From NCBI GenBank assembly GCA_965116695.1, contig OZ220706.1, forward strand, positions 1,426,001 through 1,490,000: a stretch of DNA of 64,000 nt, written 5' to 3'. Positions within the stretch are counted from its first letter, which is position 1. Every line of letters starts with the position of its first letter. The DNA comes from JAJDTT01 sp965116695. Lineage in GTDB: Bacteria; Acidobacteriota; UBA6911; RPQK01; JAJDTT01. Both the position numbers and the translations under genes were made by a program. Of this stretch, positions 45,888 to 53,063 are shown one piece after another. The notes under the pieces are model-generated. The model had not been told where the DNA came from, did not search any database, and worked only from the letters and a program-made list of their open reading frames with translations.

Positions 45888-46157
45888 TTCGAATACACGC
45901 GAGTTGACGCAAGCCGTGTTTTTCAACTTCGTTTCCGCCAGCGGCTCGAATGTCACACCGCTCGCCGAAGCTTCGACATGAACCCTTTCGGCTCAGCACC
46001 CATCCATTATGGAAAACGTCGCAAGAATAATTGTCAGTGACAGATCTTGAGTCGGTCTGGATGCCGCTGAGCCAGATCATCCCCGGTCAATCTGAGAATG
46101 AAGGGAAGTCCGGGCGGCTTGAAATTGGATTATGGCCGAATGATAACGAGGTGAATC

Positions 46158-47060
46158 ATGCGTAAGTGGGGAATCCGGATTGCTCTTCCTGTTCTGTTGT
46201 TTCCGCTGGCGGGACTCGCCGGAACGGCCAAGAAATTAGAGACGGACGAGTTGATTGCCCTCCATCTACGGGCCATCGGCGAGAACCCCATGCGAAAGAA
46301 TCGGGTCGCACAAGGACTGGGGACCTTGGACATCCGCGTCGGTGGCCTGGGAAAGCTGGGCGGTCCGGCCATGATTCTGGCAGAAGGAGACAAACTTCGG
46401 ACCAGCTTCGGCTTCGGCCACATCCAGTATCCCAGGGAGCTCCTCATCCGAAACGGCGACAAGTTGGACATCGCCTACATCACTCCCGGCATCCGGTCCC
46501 AGTTGGGAACGGCCCTCTGGATCCACTTCCCCCGATTGGCACAGGAGGGTCTCTACGGAGGTGTCCTCACGACCGACTGGGCTCTGCTGGATCTCGGCAA
46601 GAGGCGGGCCAAGGTCCGCTACCGGGGACTCAAGCCGTTCGAGGACAGAAGGCTTCATGAGTTGGAGTATCGGCCCAAGAAGGGAGTGGAATACAGAATC
46701 CGGCTCTACTTCGAGCCTGAGACTTACCGCCACGTGGCCAGCAGCTACCGCCTGACCATTCCGGCTGGCGTCGGGCGGGGCTTGATGAACGTACAACAAG
46801 GACCCGTCTTTGGTGCCGCTGACGGCCCCGCGGACAACACGCGGATCCAATTGATAGAGACCTTTTCGGAATTCAAGGAAGTCGACGGGTTGACCCTGCC
46901 GCATCATTACCGGATCACCCTCAACGAGTCTGCGGCCACCGGCATGGACTCGGGTGCCGGCTTCGCCCCCCGCAACGGCTTCGCGGGACACTGGAAGATC
47001 AAGATCGACCGCATGTCGCATGATCGTCAGATAGCCGCCCGAGCCTTCGCCATCAAATGA
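46158..47060 (+). CDS. Secreted LolA-like family paralogue 4
   Basis: The 300-residue protein has leader MRKWGIRIALPVLLFPLAGL and mature start KKLETDELIALHL. Core blocks match the other three. It has a short first insert (QQGPVFGAADGPADNTR) and a second, unique insert near residue 265 (ATGMDSGAGFAPRNG) where the others have only a turn. About 40 bases upstream, including GGCCGAATGA and GAGGTG, match the region upstream of paralogue 3, so the duplication included the translation signals. A 270-base gap without a gene separates it from the dehydrogenase. Confidence 0.8.
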   Translation: MRKWGIRIALPVLLFPLAGLAGTAKKLETDELIALHLRAIGENPMRKNRVAQGLGTLDIRVGGLGKLGGPAMILAEGDKLRTSFGFGHIQYPRELLIRNGDKLDIAYITPGIRSQLGTALWIHFPRLAQEGLYGGVLTTDWALLDLGKRRAKVRYRGLKPFEDRRLHELEYRPKKGVEYRIRLYFEPETYRHVASSYRLTIPAGVGRGLMNVQQGPVFGAADGPADNTRIQLIETFSEFKEVDGLTLPHHYRITLNESAATGMDSGAGFAPRNGFAGHWKIKIDRMSHDRQIAARAFAIK

Positions 47061-47100
47061 ACATCCGGGCCTGACCTGGACCGTGGACTCTATGATCCGC

Positions 47101-47211
47101 CGTGGGCATGCCTACCCCTCGCCGCGCTGATTTCCTGATCCAATAGTGGGGAAACCAACGTACGCCGGGTCTCAGCCTTCGTCCCGGCGGAACCGTTCCA
47201 ACAAGTGATCG
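47101..47211 (+). repeat. Left direct repeat (attL-like) with GMC gene 3' remnant
   Basis: It aligns to 63473-63581 with about ten substitutions and two single-base gaps. On the minus strand, 47222-47172 reads FDHLLERFRRDEG then TGA, equivalent to CDHLLERFRRDEV at the end of the intact GMC gene. The remaining gene is absent here. Confidence 0.8.
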
Positions 47212-47265
47212 AAGCCAAGACCATGCGCGTCTCGCTGTCACCGTGACGGGAGCGGCGGTTCGTGA

Positions 47266-47495
47266 AGAAGGGACTGTCCCCTCCCCGAGGGGATGAAGAG
47301 GGGACTGTCCCCTCCACCGCGCGAACGCGAACGCGCAACGCGAAGAGGGAACGCGAAAAAGGGACTGTCTCCTCCAACGGTACGTCTTTCCCGATTCTGG
47401 GTCGTTGTTGTCATCAGAACGCGCAACGCGAAAAAGGGACAGCTTACATTTCGGATCGTCCTTCTCGGTTCTGGGTCGTTGTTGTCATCAGGGGC
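47266..47495 (+). repeat. Short repeats next to the REP-type transposase
   Basis: GGGACTGTCCCCTCC, nearly self-complementary, is present twice (47266-47315), and a variant GGGACTGTCTCCTCC follows. CGCGCAACGCGAA-type units recur. A segment beginning TTCTGGGTCGTTGTTGTC appears twice (about 47393 and 47467). GGGACAGCTTACATTT lies between. Such clusters beside a Y1-type transposase resemble REP/REPIN sequences. Confidence 0.65.
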
Positions 47496-47546
47496 GCGAA
47501 TCGCCTCCACTGTGAGCCCGATCCGGAAACCCGGAGGACAACGACC

Positions 47547-48506
47547 ATGGCCCGGACTGCCCGACACAAGAGCTCAGAAGCCGCCTTCTATCACGTCACC
47601 AATCGAGTCGTCGGCCGGCGCGGCTGGTTCCCCTTCAGGGATCCCCAGGCCCGTCTCAAACTCCTGCACATGATGTTGTTCTACGTGAACGTCTACCGCT
47701 GTCGCCTGGCCGCCTTCCAGATCATGGACAATCACTTCCACCTCGTCGTCCATTTTGAGAAGTTCCGCCCCCTGTCCCGTAAGGAGTTGGAGGACCATGC
47801 CGGGCAGCTCTATGAACACCGGGCGGAAGAGGTCACTGGCGATTGGAACGACACCGTATGGGAGTCGTTCAATCGGCGTCTGTTCGACCTGTCGAGACTG
47901 ATGGCTGACCTGGACGGACATTATGCCCGGTGGTTCAACGACACACATGAGCGGCGAGGTCATCTCTGGGGCGATCGTTTCAAGAGCTCCGAACTGCTCG
48001 ATGAACAGGCCGTCCAGGACGCCATCCTCTACGTGGAACTCAATCCGATCCGAGCCGGACTGGTCCAGCGGCCCGGGCAGTGGAAGTGGGGCTCGGCCTG
48101 CTGGCGGCTCAACGGCCAGGATCAAGAGCTGATTCCACTGAGCGAGCTGTTTCCTAAGGATCCCGGAGAGGACCTGTACAGCAGTTACCGGGCGCGACTG
48201 TACCATCGAGGCGCAGTTCCCACCCGGGAGAACCAGGCCGCCATTTCCGACTGGATCCTCCGTCAGGAGGAGCGACGGGGATTCGCCCGCCCCGGCGAAT
48301 TTCGCCGCCGGCTGCGTTTCCTGACGGACGGGCTGGCCGTAGGGTCGGCGGCGAAGGTGGCGAAACTGCTGGAAGCCTATCGGCGGCAAGGCCGATATCG
48401 ACGACGCCGGAACCCCATCCCCCAACTCGGCGGAGTGATGTATTCCCTGCGGATACATACACACAGAATCCAACGATATCCCAAGACGTTCCGGATGGTC
48501 CATTAA
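47547..48506 (+). CDS. REP-associated tyrosine transposase (RAYT, Y1/HUH)
   Basis: The ATG at 47547, nine bases after GGAGG, gives 319 residues. DNHFHLVVHFEKF contains the HxH metal motif of HUH nucleases, and AILYVELNPIRAGLVQRP is the signature carrying the catalytic-Tyr helix. The N-terminus HKSSEAAFYHVTNRVVGRR is typical of TnpA_REP. RAYTs nick and move single-stranded REP/REPIN hairpins and are usually single-copy and vertically kept. Candidate target repeats lie just upstream. Confidence 0.92.
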   Translation: MARTARHKSSEAAFYHVTNRVVGRRGWFPFRDPQARLKLLHMMLFYVNVYRCRLAAFQIMDNHFHLVVHFEKFRPLSRKELEDHAGQLYEHRAEEVTGDWNDTVWESFNRRLFDLSRLMADLDGHYARWFNDTHERRGHLWGDRFKSSELLDEQAVQDAILYVELNPIRAGLVQRPGQWKWGSACWRLNGQDQELIPLSELFPKDPGEDLYSSYRARLYHRGAVPTRENQAAISDWILRQEERRGFARPGEFRRRLRFLTDGLAVGSAAKVAKLLEAYRRQGRYRRRRNPIPQLGGVMYSLRIHTHRIQRYPKTFRMVH

Positions 48507-48602
48507 GTGGTGTTATTGCTTTGGTTTAGGTCTATTCTGGCCCCGTTTCTCTTGCCCGTGACGTCCCTTGATATCCAACTCCATCCGCTGAATTATGTGG
48601 TA

Positions 48603-49811
48603 ATGATTGAAGTAAAGAACACGACCGCTTCAGTCCGGAAAACCAAGCCGAAGGGCCGCCATCCTCACAAGGCGCTCTCCGCCGCATTCGTGCGCTCGGC
48701 CCCGCCGGGCAGACACTGCGACGGCAACGGACTCTACCTCTTCGTCCAGCCGAGCGGAGCCCGGAGCTGGGTCCAACGCCTCGTCATCCGTGGCCGCCGC
48801 CGCGACTTCGGACTCGGCAGCGTGGCTTTGGTTACGCTCGCCGAGGCCCGCGAGAAAGCGCGGGCGAACCGCAAGCTCGCCCGCGAGGGTGGTGATCCGC
48901 TGGCCGAGAGACGCCGCGCCTGGAACATGCCCACCTTTGCCGAAGCCGTCAAGCGGGTGGTGGAGCAGAAGCGGTCCGGCTGGCGCAATCCGAGGGTGGC
49001 TCAGGACTGGATGGTGAGCCTGGGGCGCTACGCCTTTCCTCACATCGGGAGGCTGCCGGTCTCGGAGGTGACGAGTGCGGACGTGATCGGGATTCTGGCT
49101 CCGATCTGGCACGAGAAGCCGCCCACCGCCCGGAAGCTGCGCCAGCGCATCCGCGCCGTCCTGGAGTGGGCCGTGGCGATGGAATACAGGATCGACAACC
49201 CCTGCGACCGCGTCGGGTCAGTTCTCGGAACACAGGACGCGGAGGTGCGGCACATGCGGGCCTTGCCGCATCGGGTGGTGGCGGTGGCGGTCAGGAAGGT
49301 GCGGGCCTCGAACGCGGCGCCCGTGTCCCTGCTGGCATTCGAGTTCCTGGTGCTCACGGCGGCGAGGTGGGGAGAGGTGCGCTTTGCCGAGTGGTCGGAG
49401 ATCGATCCGGCGCAAAGGACATGGACGGTTCCCGGAACGCGCATGAAATCCAAACGCGAGCACCGGGTGCCGCTGTGTGGCCGGACGAAGGAGATTCTGG
49501 CCGAAACACGGACGCTTGATGGTGGAACCGCCCGGCTGGTCTTCACCCGAAGGGGCGGAAAACCGCTCGCCGAGGGGGCGCTGCGCCATCTGCTCCGCCG
49601 GAACCAGGTCGCGGCCGTGCCGCACGGGTTCCGGTCGAGTTTCCGGGACTGGGCGGCGGAGGAGACGGATCATCCGCGCGAGGTGGTGGAGGCGGCGCTG
49701 GCGCATGTGGTGACGAACAAGGTGGAGGCGGCGCACCGGCGCACGGACCTGTTCGAGCGTCGGCGCGTGCTCATGGAGGACTGGGCGAGCTATATGGCCG
49801 GTGGGAGCTAG
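48603..49811 (+). CDS. P4-type tyrosine integrase with His in place of the nucleophilic Tyr
   Basis: The protein has the N-terminal P4-integrase arm domain (HCDGNGLYLFVQPSGARSW, FGLGSVALVTLAEAREKA), a core-binding domain and a catalytic domain. Active-site residues are seen in TAARWGEVRF (Arg), RMKSKREHRVPL (Lys), PHGFRSSFRDWA (His-x-x-Arg) and LAHVV (His). The block that normally reads AAYxRxDL reads VEAAHRRTDLFERRR, so codon CAC at 49734-49736 replaces the expected Tyr. The start is uncertain: no Shine-Dalgarno is clear, and the frame is open back to 48507. It sits at the left end of the island. Confidence 0.9.
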   Translation: MIEVKNTTASVRKTKPKGRHPHKALSAAFVRSAPPGRHCDGNGLYLFVQPSGARSWVQRLVIRGRRRDFGLGSVALVTLAEAREKARANRKLAREGGDPLAERRRAWNMPTFAEAVKRVVEQKRSGWRNPRVAQDWMVSLGRYAFPHIGRLPVSEVTSADVIGILAPIWHEKPPTARKLRQRIRAVLEWAVAMEYRIDNPCDRVGSVLGTQDAEVRHMRALPHRVVAVAVRKVRASNAAPVSLLAFEFLVLTAARWGEVRFAEWSEIDPAQRTWTVPGTRMKSKREHRVPLCGRTKEILAETRTLDGGTARLVFTRRGGKPLAEGALRHLLRRNQVAAVPHGFRSSFRDWAAEETDHPREVVEAALAHVVTNKVEAAHRRTDLFERRRVLMEDWASYMAGGS

Positions 49812-49924
49812 CCTCGGGCGTCCGTCCGGCTCCGTTGATCCGCCGTGGTGGTCCTCCCGGCAGGCTTCGGAATCTGGCGTTCGAGCTGGCTTCCGGGAGG
49901 TCGAATTTGACCGCTGAAAAGTGG

Positions 49925-50208
49925 AGTTCGGTGTCGATCGGGGAGTGTAAGTGAGACAATGGACCCGAGTTCCATCCCGGAAGCCTTTTGACTTACACCT
50001 CCGATTTTCCCGATCTCTTTGTCGCTCATGCAGTTACGACCACATTCCCGGCTTCGCCGCGCCCGCACGGGGAAAGCGGAGGTGGAAGGGAGCGACCCCC
50101 CCTTTTTCCTGCCCGGTGCGGGCGCGGGGGTGTGGCGCAATTTACATCTGCGCAACACCCCCTGGGGGGGTCGCTCCCTTCCAAAATATCCCTCGCGGGA
50201 AGGACAGG
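49925..50208 (+). repeat. Structured repeat family A, copy 1
   Basis: It contains a long stem, TGGAAGGGAGCG...CCCCCCC at 50083-50102 paired with 50164-50183 (20 of 20 bases). Inside are a small hairpin GCCCGGTGCGGGC and a second stem (GGGGGTGTGGCGCA with TGCGCAACACCCCC, one mismatch). Together they form a three-armed fold. Upstream, GTGTAAGT and ACTTACAC form another inverted pair. It lies directly before the decayed Cys-rich ORF at 50209. Confidence 0.8.
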
Positions 50209-50337
50209 ATGGGATGTATGAACATCCCTGATCTCCACAAGGAACGGCTGGAGACTCGCAGGAGGCAGGCGGTGGAGAGGCTCCGCGTGCGCCGCGCTTA
50301 CCGCTGTCCGGACTGCGGCTATCGGAGCTTCCGGTGA
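50209..50337 (+). pseudogene. Decayed copy of Cys-rich ORF 1
   Basis: The frame reads MGCMNIPDLHKERLETRRRQ, then RCPDCGYRSFR, and stops at a TGA. Beyond the TGA the same frame continues DCSRCGETCEIAS, aligning without gaps to the intact copy (52464-52676). The stop is therefore a nonsense change within a zinc-ribbon-like protein. The TGA aligns with a Pro codon, so there is no case for selenocysteine. Confidence 0.65.
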
Positions 50338-50435
50338 GACTGTTCCCGCTGCGGTGAAACCTGCGAGATTGCGTCTCGGCCACCCTCATGAACTTCGAGT
50401 GAACCGTTGCCGGGAGTGCCGGGCCAGGCGGACAC
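50338..50435 (+). pseudogene. Remnant of ORF 1 tail and Cys-rich ORF 2
   Basis: After the TGA the reading frame ends at an ATGA overlap (50388-50391), as in the intact cassette. The second frame starts ATG AAC TTC GAG and meets a TGA at once where the intact copy has an Arg codon. Similarity then breaks off where kinase-derived sequence begins. Confidence 0.55.
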
Positions 50436-50504
50436 TGATCCGCAGAATGGCGGCGCCAATCTTGGAGATGCGGTCCCGAAGCGCCTCGATCTCTTGTCTC
50501 AGTT
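50436..50504 (-). pseudogene. Fragment of the two-component kinase N-terminus
   Basis: The minus strand reads PDELRQEIEALRDRIS, then KIGAAILRIS, matching residues 5-29 of the kinase encoded at 53064-55421. The rest of the kinase is deleted. The upstream promoter region continues to the right and matches 55430-55790. Confidence 0.75.
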
Positions 50505-50659
50505 CGTCGGGTTTCGGCGTTATCCCCTATTGATCGGACCCCTGCGAAATCCGGTTCAGCGTTCATAGGGATCGGCTCGATCCTAGAGCCGTGTTGGAGA
50601 CGTATCGGACTCGGCGGGCTTATGATTGCGACTTTGGCGAGATGTCATATAAATATCAC

Positions 50660-50702
50660 CATACATCCTCATATTGTCATTATATAATCACTGACTAGTG
50701 AT
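50660..50702 (+). promoter_or_regulatory. Promoter with overlapping palindrome, copy 1
   Basis: TATAAT at 50683-50688 has CATACA 17 bases upstream. It runs directly into the palindrome ATCACTGACTAGTGAT (50687-50702), placed where a repressor would cover the start site. The region is very AT-rich compared with its surroundings. A related but diverged copy lies at 55564-55603. Confidence 0.5.
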
Positions 50703-50790
50703 ACCCTTCGTCTCTACGAGCATCTATTGCTGTGGAGATCATTCATGGTAGGGAATCATGCCCAGAGAAACCTCATTCATTCCAGACGGT

Positions 50791-50874
50791 AATTGCTCCC
50801 ACAGGGGAGAGACATTCGCTTCGTTCCCCTCTCTCCCGGTGTGATGTCCGAAGGGCGGTTCCGATCAGCCGCCC
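50791..50874 (+). ncRNA. Double-hairpin element family B, copy 1
   Basis: The first hairpin pairs GGGGAGAG (50804-50811) with CTCTCCC (50831-50837). GTGATGTCC follows, then a second hairpin, GGGCGG (50853-50858) with CCGCCC (50869-50874), around TTCCGATCA. The 69-residue ORF starts 36 bases later. It could be a leader RNA structure; the name is descriptive only. Confidence 0.5.
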
Positions 50875-50909
50875 CTCTGGATCTCGGGGGACTGTCTCGG
50901 GAGACTGTT

Positions 50910-51119
50910 ATGAATTCTACGCGGAAAAACGCCCCTCGGAAACGCCGGAATGTCGACCGTCGGCATGTCGTTTGTGATCAGGACGGGGGGAAATGGACCA
51001 TCATTGAATTGAGAGACGGTGCGTGGGACATCATTGAGCCCGGAGGAAACCTCCAGGCGTGGGGGACTGCGTACACCCTGGAGGACATCATGGAGGCCAA
51101 CCGTCTGAAATGGTGTTGA
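50910..51119 (+). CDS. Unknown 69-residue protein
   Basis: The ATG at 50910 follows GGGAG at good spacing. The protein has a basic start (MNSTRKNAPRKRRNVDRRH) and then a compact domain with KWTIIELRDGAWDIIEP, AWGTAYTLEDIMEAN and a final LKWC. The Trp/Ile alternation suggests a small beta-sheet. I do not recognise a family. It lies downstream of the family-B double hairpin. Confidence 0.6.
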   Translation: MNSTRKNAPRKRRNVDRRHVVCDQDGGKWTIIELRDGAWDIIEPGGNLQAWGTAYTLEDIMEANRLKWC

Positions 51120-51318
51120 GAGAAGCGTGCCCAAGTGGGCACTTCAAGATAACAGGGCGGGACCAGAACAGTATTCCGATCAGGGTTATTGAAGCGTCGG
51201 CCCCGCAGGTGGGTCCGGTGGCCACTCTTTGGGCAAGACAACCTCTAATGCTGGCGGGCTCTCGGGCTGGCGCGAGTTCGAAGGAGAATGACTCAGTTCA
51301 TCGAGTGGCTTGATTGTG

Positions 51319-51332
51319 GGTCGGCGCCGACC
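51319..51332. promoter_or_regulatory. 14-bp perfect palindrome before a small membrane gene
   Basis: GGTCGGCGCCGACC is perfectly self-complementary and lies 44 bases before the ATG at 51377. It could be an operator. No -35/-10 pair is clear around it. The preceding 200 bases (51120-51318) hold no gene I can support. Confidence 0.3.
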
Positions 51333-51376
51333 GGCTCCGCGAGCGGTATCGTTGTTGCCCCGGGAGGAGGTGGCGT

Positions 51377-51628
51377 ATGAGTCCAGAAATGCTCGGCATC
51401 ATTCTAGTGGGCTTCCTGTTGTTCGTCATGTTGGCCGGCGTCTGGCTCACGGTGCGGCGTGCAGCAGCGGAAGTTCGATCGGAGTTCGCCCATCAGAGTG
51501 AGCGCATGACGGCCCTCGAAGAGCGCATTGCAAGGATCGAAGGGGCGCTGTTTTTCGGTCCTTCGGCCGTGCAGGCGCTACCCCGGCACAGGACTTCTCC
51601 ATCGCCGTCGAGTCCCGATGTGACCTAG
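51377..51628 (+). CDS. Small membrane protein with cytoplasmic coiled coil
   Basis: The ATG at 51377 follows GGAGGTGG and gives 83 residues. A single membrane helix (IILVGFLLFVMLAGVWLTV) is followed by a coiled-coil-like helix (AAAEVRSEFAHQSERMTALE, then ERIARIEGALFF) and a Pro/Ser tail. No family is recognised. It is one of several similar small membrane proteins in the island. Confidence 0.7.
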   Translation: MSPEMLGIILVGFLLFVMLAGVWLTVRRAAAEVRSEFAHQSERMTALEERIARIEGALFFGPSAVQALPRHRTSPSPSSPDVT

Positions 51629-51704
51629 CGGCTGTAGGCCCAAAAATCGGGTGTAGACAGGCAAATCAGACTCTGGTGACTGCTCTCAGAGGAATGTCAC
51701 CCTC

Positions 51705-51919
51705 TTGTCCCCCGTCTCCGATCCGCTCGCCGAATCGAAGATTGAAGGGTCCTTCCCGGCCGTCTTCGCGAGGGCCAGCAAGGCGACCTGCTTCGCTGCC
51801 CACGTGCTATTTCAGGATCGGCTCTCGAATCCGCACACTCGGACTGCATACGCCCATCAGGTGGGGCGGTTCCTCGCTTCGTGCGAAGACGAGGGGCTGG
51901 AACTCCGCCAAGTCACGCT
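51705..51919 (+). pseudogene. N-terminal remnant of a tyrosine recombinase
   Basis: The frame reads ARASKATCFAAHVLFQDRL, then SNPHTRTAYAHQVGRFLASC and EDEGLELRQVT. This is the SAM-like core-binding domain of XerC/D-type integrases (RTAYAHQVGRFL). The domain ends abruptly where the 51920 repeat begins; no catalytic domain follows. Just before it, 51663-51680 repeats the last 18 bases of Cys-rich ORF 2 (CAAATCAGACTCTGGTGA). Confidence 0.65.
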
Positions 51920-52463
51920 GGGCAACCGTGGCAGTCAGAATCGCAGGGGACGAAGTCCCATCCATGCTCTCTACCACCAAGTGGATATTACTCGCGTTTG
52001 CGCAAGCGATCCAACTCACTCGGCTCGATTCCTACGGCGGGGTGATGGACGCTTTGAAGCGGGCCGTCTGCCTGCAACCAGCGGCGAAAGGTCGCTCCGT
52101 CCAAGTCGAGATTGACGGTGAACTCACTTGGCAGTCGCAAAGGCTAATGGAGGCTCGTTTCGGCTGTGCGCAAATGGGGTCTCGTGCCCGATCCGGGAGT
52201 GTGAATGGGACAAGGGGGGTGGATTCACAAATAGCGGTCCCGGTAGTTCACAAATCCGCTTTCCTCGATCTTCTTTCCTTTCAGTCAGTTGCGTCCCGTA
52301 ACCTTGGGTCCGCGTTGCCGATCCGGGAGATCGGAGGTGGACGGGAGCGACCCCCCCTTTTTCCTTCCCGGTGCGGGCGCGGGGGTGTTGCGCCATTCAC
52401 ATTTGCGCCACACCCCCTGGGGGGTCGCTCCCGTCGAAATTATCCCTTGCGGGAAGGCGAGAA
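51920..52463 (+). repeat. Long repeat unit including family A, copy 2
   Basis: It begins GGCAACCGTGGCAGTCAGAA and matches 58122-58180 plus 58463-58965. The right half is the structured element. Stem TGGACGGGAGCGACCCCCC (52338-52356) pairs with 52419-52437 except one base. Inner hairpin CCCGGTGCGGG and the GGGGGTGTTGCGC stem are present. Direct units of the form ATTCACAAATA lie on its left side. The intact Cys-rich ORF 1 follows immediately. Confidence 0.8.
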
Positions 52464-52676
52464 ATGACACCCGTGACGGGCAAGATGGGACGCATGAGCG
52501 TCCCCGACATCCACGAGGAACGACTGAAGACGCTCAGGAAGCAGGCGGTGGACCGGCTTCGCAGACGACACTCCTATCGCTGCCCGCACCGTGGCTATCG
52601 AGGCGGCTGTCCGATCTGCCCCCGATGCGGGGAATTCTGCGAGTCGGGGCACTGGCCCCGGTCGAGACTTCGATGA
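52464..52676 (+). CDS. Cys-rich small protein, ORF 1 of the cassette
   Basis: GGAAGG lies six bases before the ATG at 52464 (70 residues; ATGs at 52485 and 52494 are alternatives). A helical basic start (HEERLKTLRKQAVDRLRRRH) leads to YRCPHRGYRGGCPICPRCGEFC, a zinc-ribbon-like cluster with one expected Cys replaced by Arg. Its TGA overlaps the next ATG (ATGA). A decayed paralogue lies at 50209. No known family is recognised. Confidence 0.55.
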   Translation: MTPVTGKMGRMSVPDIHEERLKTLRKQAVDRLRRRHSYRCPHRGYRGGCPICPRCGEFCESGHWPRSRLR

Positions 52677-52918
52677 GTTTCGAACGGACCTGCGCCGGCT
52701 GCCGGGACCTTCGAGTCGGTCCAGGTGAGCAGCATTGCGAACGTTGCGGGGATCTCACCGAGACCCTCTGGCGATGGATGGAGTCCCGGCCTTGCGCCCG
52801 GTGCGAACGGGACACCCGGATCGTGGACCCCCTGTGTGAGCGTTGCCAGCGCGCCCTGCGGGCGGCGCGCTATCGGGAACGGGCCGAGAAAAGGAACGGC
52901 CAAATCAGACTCTGGTGA
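52673..52918 (+). CDS. Small protein with four CxxC motifs, ORF 2 of the cassette
   Basis: The 81-residue protein starts at an ATGA overlap with ORF 1. It has four CxxC pairs: CAGC, CERC, CARC and CERC. That suits two zinc-ribbon knuckles, followed by a basic tail (RALRAARYRERAEKRNGQIR). It may bind nucleic acid or a protein partner. It converges with the kinase gene, 145 bases away. Family unknown. Confidence 0.65.
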   Translation: MSFERTCAGCRDLRVGPGEQHCERCGDLTETLWRWMESRPCARCERDTRIVDPLCERCQRALRAARYRERAEKRNGQIRLW

Positions 52919-53063
52919 GATCCAGACCCCGCTCCCGGATCCGAGGGATCAGCACCCGGAAACACGGTCCAGGAGAAGCGAACCATACGCCTTCAGGAGT
53001 CTGGAGGTTCCGACAAGATGAACCTGTCGCAATCTCTCGGGAGCCACCGCAAATCGGGAGGCC

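Noticed and set aside
45826..46080. 84-residue minus-strand frame between the dehydrogenase and paralogue 4
   Set aside because: It overlaps the dehydrogenase end and has no recognisable feature or ribosome site.
49860..49960. IS21- or IS256-type insertion-sequence end near the start of family-A copy 1
   Set aside because: Phrases such as TTTGACCGCTGAAAAGTGGA and the GTGTAAGT/ACTTACAC pair recall IS termini, but no transposase or matching end is present.
50335..50337. In-frame TGA in a Cys-rich frame, possible selenocysteine because SelD is present
   Set aside because: The intact paralogue has Pro, not Cys, at this position. A second stop hits the coupled ORF, so decay is the simpler reading.
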